Source of the DNA: Chloroflexota bacterium
GTDB lineage: Bacteria; Chloroflexota; Limnocylindria; Limnocylindrales; CSP1-4
Direction: 5' to 3'
Length of the DNA stretch: 5,414 bases
Assembly: GCA_025355255.1 (NCBI GenBank)
Contig: JANYAA010000345.1
Location: forward strand, 1-5,414
Position numbers and translations under genes: made by a program. Positions within the stretch are counted from its first letter, which is position 1, and each line of letters begins with the position of its first letter. Below are positions 1-5,414 of this stretch, one piece after another. The notes beneath the pieces were generated by a model. The model ran no database searches and was not told the origin of the DNA. It worked only from the letters and a program-made list of their open reading frames with translations.

Positions 1-225
1 GAGCGCGCCGACATCCTGGCCGGCCACGATCACCCGCCCCCGGCTCGGCCGGTCGAGGCCGCCCACCAGCGACAGCAGGGTCGTCTTGCCCGAGCCGCTC
101 GGGCCCATGACCGCCACCAGCTCGCCGGCCTCGACGGCCAGGTCCGTCGGGTGCAGGGCGACGACTTCGGTGTGGCCGCTGCCGAACCAGCGCGTCGCGC
201 CGTCGAGTTGCACCATGATCGTCAT
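1..225 (-). CDS. ABC transporter ATP-binding protein, LolD/MacB type (N-terminal 75 residues; cut by window edge)
   Basis: This is the start of an ATPase subunit that would power an ABC transporter at the cytoplasmic membrane face. Read from ATG at 225, the 75 visible residues show the usual first beta strands, then a perfect Walker A motif GPSGSGKT at residues 41-48, followed by TLLSLVGGLDRPSRG. That last stretch is typical of the LolD/MacB/FtsE-like ATPases, which pair with FtsX-like permeases. The Q-loop, signature motif and Walker B lie beyond the edge. The start at 225 is preferred over the second ATG at 216 because AAGGAG (234-239 on the complement) sits 8 nt upstream, and because it overlaps the padR stop in an ATGA. 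The gene is therefore co-transcribed with padR and probably controlled by it. Family knowledge predicts a permease gene to the left. The substrate (drug, lipid or peptide) cannot be told. Confidence 0.93.
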   Translation of the reverse strand, partial: MTIMVQLDGATRWFGSGHTEVVALHPTDLAVEAGELVAVMGPSGSGKTTLLSLVGGLDRPSRGRVIVAGQDVGAL

Positions 226-755
226 TGGGCGCGCTCCTTCGCCGGTCTCTGCTGCCGGATCCGGGCCTCGCAGGCGTCCAGCCAGCGGACCTCCGCCTCG
301 GTCCGGAAGATCAGGGCGTCGAGCATCATCAGGAAGGCGAGGTCGCTCTCGGGATTGGCCAGGGCCTTGCGCCTCGTGTACGCCTGGAGCTGGGCGACCG
401 AGGCTGTCCGCTGCCGCTGCAGCATCGACGTCAGATCGAGGTCTGCGGCGGCGACCGCGAGCAGGACCTTGATGGTCAGCTCGTCGCGGGCGGGGGCGTC
501 GGGCGCGACCGGCGTGCCGAACCAGGCATCCAGCCGGCTCCGGCCCGCGGCGGTGATCCGGTAGTCGGTCCGGTCCTCCACGGTGTCCGCAGTCTCGACG
601 AGACCGTCGCGCTCGAGGCGCTGCAGCGTCGTGTAGACCTGGCCGATGTTCAGCTCCCACGACCCGCCCGTGCGGCGCTCGAAGGCCGTCTTCAGCTGAT
701 AGCCGTGCGTGGGCGCCTCCGCGAGCAGCGCCAGCAGCCCGTACTTGATCGACAT
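222..755 (-). CDS. PadR-family transcriptional regulator
   Basis: This is a 177-residue DNA-binding repressor. The N-terminal winged helix (about residues 1-80) starts MSIKYGLLALL and contains the family-typical HGYQL (17-21), a recognition-helix segment around QVYTTLQRLERDGLVE (39-54) and a wing ending in DYRIT (64-68). The C-terminal part (about 90-170) is helical and matches the PadR C-terminal dimerisation helices; it ends with a charged tail. The length fits the larger PadR class. An in-frame start at 824 exists but would run through the promoter. ATG at 755 is chosen because AGGAGGT (765-771, complement) stands 9 nt upstream and homology begins at this Met. The stop overlaps the ABC ATPase start (ATGA). 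PadR proteins next to ABC transporter genes usually repress their own operon until a ligand binds, and the operator-like repeat at 800-816 supports that here. The ligand is unknown. Confidence 0.93.
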   Translation of the reverse strand: MSIKYGLLALLAEAPTHGYQLKTAFERRTGGSWELNIGQVYTTLQRLERDGLVETADTVEDRTDYRITAAGRSRLDAWFGTPVAPDAPARDELTIKVLLAVAAADLDLTSMLQRQRTASVAQLQAYTRRKALANPESDLAFLMMLDALIFRTEAEVRWLDACEARIRQQRPAKERAQ

Positions 756-764
756 GGAGCAACG

Positions 765-771
765 ACCTCCT
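765..771 (-). promoter_or_regulatory. Ribosome binding site of padR
   Basis: On the complement strand this reads AGGAGGT, a full match to the anti-Shine-Dalgarno core, with 9 nt to ATG at 755. It decides the padR start in favour of the 177-residue protein over the longer upstream extension. Confidence 0.85.
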
Positions 772-795
772 GCAGGCCCCGAGCCAGATGCGGGC

Positions 796-824
796 ATGAT
801 ACATACGCAGTATGTAGTTGGCAA
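796..824 (-). promoter_or_regulatory. Predicted sigma-70-type promoter of the padR-ABC operon
   Basis: On the minus strand the -35 box TTGCCA (824-819) and the -10 box TATCAT (801-796) each match consensus at five of six positions and are exactly 17 nt apart. Transcription would begin near position 789, giving a leader of about 35 nt that contains the strong ribosome binding site. The AT-rich patch stands out in otherwise very GC-rich DNA. The promoter faces away from the MFS gene. Confidence 0.65.
800..816. promoter_or_regulatory. Probable PadR operator (inverted repeat in promoter spacer)
   Basis: The sequence TACATAC-GCA-GTATGTA is a perfect 7-bp inverted repeat around a 3-nt centre. It lies between the -35 and -10 boxes of the padR promoter and touches the -10 box. 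Known PadR-family operators are AT-rich dyads with ATGT/ACAT or GTAT/ATAC half-sites, so this fits in composition and place. A dimer bound here would block RNA polymerase. Binding by this particular protein is inferred from position. Confidence 0.65.
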
Positions 825-866
825 GCGGGCGGTTACGGTGGGTCCGCTGACGGCGTCCTACGCTGG

Positions 867-883
867 CTCCGGTCCCGCCGGAG
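867..883. repeat. Short GC-rich inverted repeat in the divergent intergenic region
   Basis: CTCCGG (867-872) and CCGGAG (878-883) form a 6-bp stem with a 5-nt loop. It lies about 85 nt before the MFS start. It could be a regulatory hairpin, but such stems arise by chance in DNA this GC-rich. Apart from the padR promoter, I see nothing else firm in 756-967; a weak extended -10-like TGGTATCGT (935-943) is the only candidate for an MFS promoter, and no -35 box goes with it. Confidence 0.2.
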
Positions 884-967
884 GGTGTCGGCTGAGCCCC
901 CGCCGCAATCGTCCGCAACCGGTACCGATGACGCTGGTATCGTCGCCCGCGACATGCGAGCCCTCCG

Positions 968-2152
968 TTGACCACCGTCCCGTTGTCCGGCCGCGAACGC
1001 CTCATGGGCGCAGTCCTCGCATGCGCGTTGTACCTGCAGCTGGGCTGGGTGGTGCTGCTGGTGCCATCGCTCGTGTTGCGGTTGGAGGCGGGCTTCGGCC
1101 AGTCGGATGCGAGCTTTGGCTTTCTGTACTTCGCCTGGTGGTCCGCGTACACGGTGGGCGCGCTCGCGGGCGGCTGGGTGACGGAGCGCATCGGCCGGCG
1201 GCCGGTCCTCGTCGTCTCGTTCTTGGCGAGCGGCGTGCTGCTGCTGGCCCAGGGCATCACCGCCGACTGGTGGGTCTTCCTGCTGCTGGGCATCCCTCGG
1301 TCGTTTGGGAGCGGGGCGGTGGATTCGGGCGGCACGGCGCTCATGCTGGACCTGTACCCGGAGGGCCGCGGCAGGGCGCTCAACGCGGTGCACCTGTTCT
1401 TCGCGGTGGGGGCAACGGCGGCGCCGTTTGTGGTGGGCGCGCTGGACGGGGCCGGTGTTGCGTGGCAAGCGCTGATGACCGGCAGTGGCGTTGCGCTGCT
1501 GCTCATCGGGGCCGCCTCGGCCTTCACGCCAATGCCCGACGGACGCCACTACCGGGCCGCAGCATCGTCTGCCCCGCCCGGCTCGCCCGCTCCACGGCCC
1601 GAGCGCCGACTCGCGCTTCGTCCACCGATCCTCGCGTTGGCGCTGGCCATTGGCTGCTACATCGGCACGGAGATGGGCGTGTCCAGCTGGCTCGTCCGCT
1701 TCCTGGACCATGCGCCGCTTGTGGTGGCCACCGGCGCGCTTGGCCTGTTCTGGGGCGGCCTCATGCTGGGCCGTCTGGCGTCGGCGGCCTTCTCGGACCG
1801 GTTCAACCACCTCACCCTGGCCATCGCCGCAGCGCTGCTGGCGGGAACATCGCTGGCGGCGGCGGTCCTGGTGCCCGTGCTGCCCGTGTCGGTGGCGCTG
1901 TTCGCGGTGGTTGGCTTCGCCTGCGGCCCCATCTTCCCGCTGATCATGGCGTTGGCCGGCGAGCGCTACCCGGATCGCGCCGCGGCAGTGAGCGGCATCC
2001 TCACGGGCGCCTCGGTGATCGGCTCCATCGTGGTGCCGCCGCTGATGGGCTTCCTGTCGGAGGCGGTGGGCATGTCGGCGCTCATGCTGGCGACGGCCGC
2101 GTTATCGGCCGCCTGTGCTGGCGCGCTGATCCTCAATGGGCGGCTGAAGTAG
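968..2152 (+). CDS. Major Facilitator Superfamily transporter, possibly sugar-type (FHS-like)
   Basis: This is a 394-residue integral membrane transporter with 12 predicted helices: about 14-37, 50-70, 79-97, 101-118, 140-160 and 166-186, then a Pro/Ala/Arg-rich cytoplasmic loop (187-217), and six more from 218 to 389. The loop between TM2 and TM3 carries MFS motif A as GWVTERIGRR (69-78), with Glu in place of the usual Asp. The YIGTEMGVSSW segment in TM7 (231-241) recalls the Tyr-x-Gly-x-Glu signature of fucose/glucose-type (FHS) proton symporters, so a sugar or other small polar substrate is possible, but this is only a resemblance. The TTG start at 968 is the first start codon after an in-frame TGA at 929-931 and gives a charged N-terminus before TM1; only a weak GCGAG (956-960) precedes it. 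ATG at 1004 is the alternative, which would trim 12 residues. The gene runs divergently from padR and appears to be its own transcription unit. Confidence 0.88.
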   Translation: MTTVPLSGRERLMGAVLACALYLQLGWVVLLVPSLVLRLEAGFGQSDASFGFLYFAWWSAYTVGALAGGWVTERIGRRPVLVVSFLASGVLLLAQGITADWWVFLLLGIPRSFGSGAVDSGGTALMLDLYPEGRGRALNAVHLFFAVGATAAPFVVGALDGAGVAWQALMTGSGVALLLIGAASAFTPMPDGRHYRAAASSAPPGSPAPRPERRLALRPPILALALAIGCYIGTEMGVSSWLVRFLDHAPLVVATGALGLFWGGLMLGRLASAAFSDRFNHLTLAIAAALLAGTSLAAAVLVPVLPVSVALFAVVGFACGPIFPLIMALAGERYPDRAAAVSGILTGASVIGSIVVPPLMGFLSEAVGMSALMLATAALSAACAGALILNGRLK

Positions 2153-2165
2153 CGCGAGATCTCCC

Positions 2166-2186
2166 GGCGACCACGCGGTGGGCGCC
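2166..2186 (+). terminator. GC-rich hairpin after the MFS gene, possible terminator
   Basis: GGCGACCAC (2166-2174) pairs with GTGGGCGCC (2178-2186) across a GCG loop, giving a 9-position stem with one A-G mismatch, 13 nt after the MFS stop. No T-run follows, so it is not a classical intrinsic terminator; hairpin-only terminators are common in high-GC bacteria. It also lies just ahead of the possible -10 box at 2197 and might instead be an operator. Confidence 0.4.
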
Positions 2187-2196
2187 CAGCGCTCGC

Positions 2197-2202
2197 TATG
2201 AT
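2197..2202 (+). promoter_or_regulatory. Possible -10 box of the nuclease-ATPase operon
   Basis: TATGAT matches the -10 consensus at five of six positions in a GC-rich setting and sits between the hairpin and the first ribosome binding site of the operon. No convincing -35 box lies 16-18 nt upstream. If used, the transcript would start near 2209. The ATG inside this box is the upstream-most in-frame start of the nuclease gene but has no ribosome binding site, which suggests it is promoter sequence and not a start codon. Confidence 0.3.
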
Positions 2203-2234
2203 CGACAGGTCGGCTTGGAGCAGCGGGGGATCAC

Positions 2235-2270
2235 GTGAGCGGCATCGGTCAGCAGACGGCGCGCCAGTGA
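2235..2270 (+). CDS. Possible 11-codon leader ORF ahead of the nuclease gene
   Basis: GTG at 2235 opens an 11-residue frame reading (M/V)SGIGQQTARQ and ends at TGA 2268-2270. GGGGGA (2225-2230) lies 4 nt before the GTG, a purine-rich but tightly spaced ribosome binding site. The stop overlaps the likely GTG start of the nuclease at 2267 as GTGA, the same layout as the two ATGA junctions in the window. As the nuclease GTG has no ribosome binding site of its own, the leader could deliver ribosomes to it. It may also be a chance frame, or a sign of a sequencing indel that splits a slightly longer nuclease N-terminus. Confidence 0.35.
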   Translation: MSGIGQQTARQ

Positions 2271-3421
2271 GCGGTCAGGGCGACACCGTTCGTTTCCTCC
2301 ACAGCGCCGACTGGCAGCTGGGCATGACCCGGCACTTCCTGTCGACCGAGGCGCAGGCCCGGTTCAGCCAGGCCCGCATCGACGCCATCCGCCGCATCGG
2401 CCAGGCAGTCACGGCCCACCAAGCTGAGTTCCTCGTGGTCAGCGGTGACGTCTTCGAGACCAACCAGGTCTCAACCCAGACCGTGCGCCGAACGCTGCAG
2501 GCGCTGTCTGCGGTGCCCGTTCCAGTGTTCCTGTTGCCCGGCAACCACGATCCGCTCGACGCGGGCTCGGTCTTCCGCTCGCGGACCTTTACGGACGGCA
2601 AGCCGGACCACGTCACCGTCCTTGAGGACAACGTGCCGCACGAGGTCCGGCCGGGCGTCGAGGTGGCGGGTGCGCCCTGGTTCAGCAAGCGCCCGCTGAC
2701 CGACCTCGTGGCCGACGCCGCCGCAACCTTGGGCTCGGACCCCGCAACGAGGCGCGTCCTTGTGGCGCACGGCGCGGTGGACGACGTGATCGACATGGCC
2801 AATCCGGCGGTCATCCGGCGCGCTGCCGCCGAGCAGGCGATCGCCGAGCACCGGATGGACTACCTTGCCCTCGGCGACCGCCACTCCACCACGCAGGTGG
2901 GTGGCACCGGGCGCATCTGGTACGCGGGCGCGCCGGAGCCCACGGACTACGACGAGAAGGACGCCGGCAACGCGCTCCTCGTGGAGCTGCGCCCCGATAG
3001 CGCGACCGTGACCCGTGTGCCCATCGCCACGTGGCGGTTTGCGGCTGGCGAGTTTGACCTTGACGGGCCCGAGGGGCTGGCGCCGCTGGATCGCTGGCTT
3101 GACGTGTTTGACCACAAGGATCGGACCATTCTCCGGCTCGTCCTGCGCGGCACGATCTCGCTCACCACGAACGCGAGGCTCGCCGAGCTGCTCGAGCGCC
3201 ACCGGGACCTGTTTGGCGCCGTCGAGCAGTGGGACCGGCACCGCGAGATCGTGGTTCGCCCCGACGATGACGACTTCGCCGATCTCTCGCTGACGGGTTT
3301 TGCCCAGACCGCGGTGGACCGCCTTCGGTCGATGGTCGCGGCCGGCGGCGAGCAGGCCGACACCGCGCGTGACGCCCTCGGGCTGCTGGTCCGGCTCACC
3401 AAGCGGACCGGCGCCCGATGA
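2267..3421 (+). CDS. SbcD/Mre11/YhaO-like DNA exonuclease subunit (calcineurin-like metallophosphoesterase)
   Basis: This is the nuclease half of a presumed SbcCD/YhaON-type complex that trims DNA ends using two metal ions. From GTG 2267 it has 384 residues, normal for the family. Phosphoesterase motifs appear in order: HSADWQLG (12-19), SGDVFE (59-64), PGNHD (91-95), AHG (167-169) and LGDRH (202-206), followed by WYAGAPEPTDYDE (218-230). A C-terminal capping domain (about 245-360) follows. Canonical Mre11/SbcD has DxH and GHxH in the first and last motifs; here they are DWQ (His to Gln 17) and GDRH (His to Asp 204). All other metal ligands are present. Homology begins at about TVRFLHSAD, so GTG 2267 is preferred to ATG 2198, which would add 23 poorly conserved residues and coincides with a -10-like box. 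The stop overlaps the ATPase start as ATGA, so the two are translated together. YhaO-like is an alternative family label, given the partner's type. Confidence 0.9.
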   Translation: MSGQGDTVRFLHSADWQLGMTRHFLSTEAQARFSQARIDAIRRIGQAVTAHQAEFLVVSGDVFETNQVSTQTVRRTLQALSAVPVPVFLLPGNHDPLDAGSVFRSRTFTDGKPDHVTVLEDNVPHEVRPGVEVAGAPWFSKRPLTDLVADAAATLGSDPATRRVLVAHGAVDDVIDMANPAVIRRAAAEQAIAEHRMDYLALGDRHSTTQVGGTGRIWYAGAPEPTDYDEKDAGNALLVELRPDSATVTRVPIATWRFAAGEFDLDGPEGLAPLDRWLDVFDHKDRTILRLVLRGTISLTTNARLAELLERHRDLFGAVEQWDRHREIVVRPDDDDFADLSLTGFAQTAVDRLRSMVAAGGEQADTARDALGLLVRLTKRTGAR

Positions 3422-5414
3422 GGCTCCTGCGCTTGCGTCTGCGCAGCTTCCGCGGCATCGCGGATCGCGAGGTCGTCTTCGCGCGCGACGGCGTCACCGT
3501 TGTTGAGGGGCCAAACGAGATTGGCAAGTCCAGCCTTGCTGAGGCGCTCGATCTCTTGCTCGAGGAGCTTGACAGCGCGAACACCAAGGAGCTGCGCTCC
3601 GTCAAGCCTGCGGACCGCGATGCCGGTCCTGAGGTGGAGCTGGAGGCCGAGAGCGGGCCCTACGCCTTTGTCTACCGCAAACGGTTCCTCAAGGACCGGG
3701 AAACGGTCCTGCGGGTCAGTCGGCCGCGTCCCGAGAGCCTGACCGGCCGCGAAGCCCATGAGCGAGTACGCGCCATCCTGGCCGAGACGGCCGATCTGGG
3801 ACTCTGGCGGGCCCTTCGCCTGACGCAGGGCAGTCGCGTGGAGCAGGCCACCGTGGGCGGTGCCGGAACCCTGGCAGCCGCGCTGGACCGGGCGGCCGGG
3901 ACGGTGCCCGAGGGGCCCGTGGAGGTCTCGCTCTGGGACGGCGCCAGAGCCGAGTACAGCGTGTACTTCACCGACGGCGGCAGGGCGAAGGGCGAGGCCG
4001 CCGCCGTTGTTGCCCGTCTGGCTGAGGCCCAGCGCGGTCTTGACGAGACCGAGGCGGAGCTTCGCAAGCTCGACGAGGACGTGGCGCGGGTTGCCCGCCT
4101 GCGGACCGAGCTTGCCGACCTCGCGGAGCGGCGCGCCCAAGCTGTGACGCTGTCTCAGCGGCGCAACGCCCAGTGGCAGCAAATCCAGACGATGGTCGCA
4201 ACCGTGACCGCCGCCGAAGCCACCGCGACTGCGAAGCGACTCGACGCGGAGCAGAAGGCTGGCCTGGTTGCCGTCCGGTCGCGTCTGGTCGGCGAGCAGG
4301 CGAAGGCGGCCGCGGATCGCGACCGGCTGGCGGCCGTGGTTGCGGCGGCCGCGCCCAACCTCGCCACTGTGCGCGAGCGCGCGACGGCTGCCGCACAGGG
4401 GCTGCAGACCGCGCGGGCCGTGAGCGCTGCCGCTGATGCGGACGATCGAGCCCGCCGAGCCGAGGTGGAGTACCTGCGTGCGCTGGGCCAGCTTGGCGCC
4501 CTGACCACCCGCCGGGCCCGTGTTGAGGCCGTTCGCGCAGCGCTTGCGACGGCGCAGGCCCTGGTTGCCGCCAACCGGGTTGACGACCCAGCACTTGCCC
4601 GCATTCGCGCCGCGGATCTCACTGTGCAGACGGCGCGGGCGCTGCGCGATGCCGGCCAGCCCTCGGTGGTGATCACGGCGCTGGCGGCGGCCCCGGTAGA
4701 GATTGACGGCGAGCCCCTCGCCCTGACGCCGAACCAGCCGGTCAGGCGGTCGGTTGCGGATGCCCTTGAGATTGTCGCGCCGGGACATCTGTCCATCCGC
4801 GTCGTCGCCGGGACCAGCGGCGAGCAGGGCGCCCGCGCTGTGGCCGAGGCCGAGGACAAGCTCAGGTTGCTGTGCGCGTCCGCAGGCGTTGCAGACCTGG
4901 CGTCGGCTGAGCGCGCCGCGCGGACACGGGGCGAGGCCGCCACGGCGGTGGACGTGCATCAGCGGACGCTGGCCGACATGGTGGGCGCCGATGTCGAGCG
5001 CGGCACCGCCGAGCTGAGCCGCCGGATCGCCGCGTTTGAGGCGCAGATTGCCGGTCAGGAGGCGACTCCGGACACGCGCCCCGCCGAGGAGCTTGAGTCC
5101 GCCCTCAAGGTCGCCGAAACCGCTGCTGCAGCGGCCGCGACGATGGCCGAGGATTGCCGCGCCGCCACCGCCCAGCGAGACGTCGAGGACAGGACGGTGC
5201 GGGATGGACTCGCCGAGCTCGAGACCACGGCCGCGGGTGATCAGGCGCGAGCCGCCGCCGCCGCGGACATCGCCGCAGCCGCTGTCGCGCTCGTGGCCGC
5301 CGCGCGTGCGGACGTGACGGATGCGCAACTCGAGGCGGATGCCGTCGCTGCTGGCGCTGGATCCGCCGCTTCGGCTGCCGAGGCGGCATCCGCCCGCGCG
5401 ACGCTGGCGGCCGA
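3418..5414 (+). CDS. SbcC/Rad50/YhaN-like coiled-coil ATPase (N-terminal 665 residues; cut by window edge)
   Basis: This is the ATPase partner of the upstream nuclease, expected to bind DNA and gate the nuclease active site. It is open from ATG 3418 to the window end. The N-terminal lobe (about 1-190) starts MRLLRLRLRSFRGI and has Walker A GPNEIGKS (31-38) and a likely Q-loop at Gln137 in LRLTQGS. The GPNExGKS form is typical of YhaN-like proteins. A long Ala/Glu/Arg-rich coiled coil follows (about 190-400). A globular, beta-rich stretch (about 401-470) with PSVVITALAAAPVEIDGEPL and a Pro-Gly turn at 455-456 interrupts it. The returning coil, very rich in Ala, runs from about 474 to the edge. 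The C-terminal lobe with the signature motif, Walker B and D-loop is outside the window. No CxxC zinc hook is seen. Its ATGA overlap with the nuclease indicates coupled translation and matched amounts of the subunits. Confidence 0.92.
   Translation, partial: MRLLRLRLRSFRGIADREVVFARDGVTVVEGPNEIGKSSLAEALDLLLEELDSANTKELRSVKPADRDAGPEVELEAESGPYAFVYRKRFLKDRETVLRVSRPRPESLTGREAHERVRAILAETADLGLWRALRLTQGSRVEQATVGGAGTLAAALDRAAGTVPEGPVEVSLWDGARAEYSVYFTDGGRAKGEAAAVVARLAEAQRGLDETEAELRKLDEDVARVARLRTELADLAERRAQAVTLSQRRNAQWQQIQTMVATVTAAEATATAKRLDAEQKAGLVAVRSRLVGEQAKAAADRDRLAAVVAAAAPNLATVRERATAAAQGLQTARAVSAAADADDRARRAEVEYLRALGQLGALTTRRARVEAVRAALATAQALVAANRVDDPALARIRAADLTVQTARALRDAGQPSVVITALAAAPVEIDGEPLALTPNQPVRRSVADALEIVAPGHLSIRVVAGTSGEQGARAVAEAEDKLRLLCASAGVADLASAERAARTRGEAATAVDVHQRTLADMVGADVERGTAELSRRIAAFEAQIAGQEATPDTRPAEELESALKVAETAAAAAATMAEDCRAATAQRDVEDRTVRDGLAELETTAAGDQARAAAAADIAAAAVALVAAARADVTDAQLEADAVAAGAGSAASAAEAASARATLAA

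Noticed and set aside
756..824. N-terminal extension of the PadR protein to an ATG at 824
   Set aside because: It would run through the promoter and operator, and the strong AGGAGGT site is placed for ATG 755, where family similarity begins.
833..1810. A 325-codon minus-strand frame opposite the MFS gene
   Set aside because: It is Arg/Gln/His/Gly-rich with no domain pattern, as expected for the antisense of a hydrophobic high-GC gene.
709..2238. A 509-codon plus-strand frame across the divergent region and the MFS gene
   Set aside because: The translation is Gly/Arg/Pro/Ala-rich without membrane helices or motifs, and it overlaps in another frame the convincing 12-TM transporter and the padR promoter.
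2198..2266. ATG 2198 as the nuclease start
   Set aside because: There is no ribosome binding site before it, the ATG lies inside a TATGAT -10-like box, and the extra 23 residues do not resemble the family. It is still possible and was kept as an alternative.
2947..5328. A 793-codon open frame on the minus strand opposite the nuclease end and the ATPase
   Set aside because: It is an antisense shadow of the G/C third-position bias of the plus-strand ATPase gene. Its product is low-complexity Gly/Arg/Leu/Ala with no recognisable domain, while the plus-strand frame has Walker A, coiled coil and a coupled start.
5101..5360. Repeated GCC/GCG runs in the ATPase, considered as a tandem repeat
   Set aside because: They have no fixed period; they reflect Ala-rich coiled-coil codons in a high-GC genome.
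2197..5414. Interpretation as a dedicated anti-phage defence island
   Set aside because: A two-gene nuclease-ATPase operon is explained by known SbcCD/YhaON-type DNA end processing, and no other defence gene, phage gene or mobile element is visible.

Overview
The window is high-GC DNA (roughly 70% by eye) with strong G/C bias at third codon positions, Shine-Dalgarno-led genes and four-base start/stop overlaps. It looks like a chromosomal stretch of a high-GC bacterium such as an actinobacterium or a GC-rich member of Chloroflexota. I cannot place it more closely. I see no tRNA, rRNA, insertion sequence, CRISPR array or attachment site.

Left part (1-755, minus strand): a PadR-family repressor gene is followed, with an ATGA overlap, by the first 75 codons of an ABC-transporter ATPase of the LolD/MacB type, which runs off the left edge. 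A compact promoter lies ahead of padR. It has TTGCCA and TATCAT boxes 17 nt apart, and the spacer is filled by a perfect 7-bp inverted repeat, which suggests an autoregulated repressor-transporter operon.

Middle (756-2152): a 212-nt divergent intergenic region leads to a plus-strand 12-TM Major Facilitator transporter. A GC-rich hairpin follows it and may end its transcript.

Right part (about 2197-5414, plus strand): an SbcD/Mre11/YhaO-like metallophosphoesterase gene overlaps by ATGA a long open-ended gene for an SbcC/Rad50/YhaN-like coiled-coil ATPase. The two products should form a DNA-end-processing nuclease-ATPase complex. The nuclease carries Gln and Asp at two positions where Mre11/SbcD usually has metal-binding His. 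The ATPase has no CxxC zinc hook in the visible part; a beta-rich globular insert interrupts its coiled coil instead. An 11-codon ORF with its own ribosome binding site precedes the nuclease gene and may couple its translation.

I find no wholly new system. The most notable items are the atypical nuclease-ATPase pair, its possible leader ORF, and the PadR operator-promoter.
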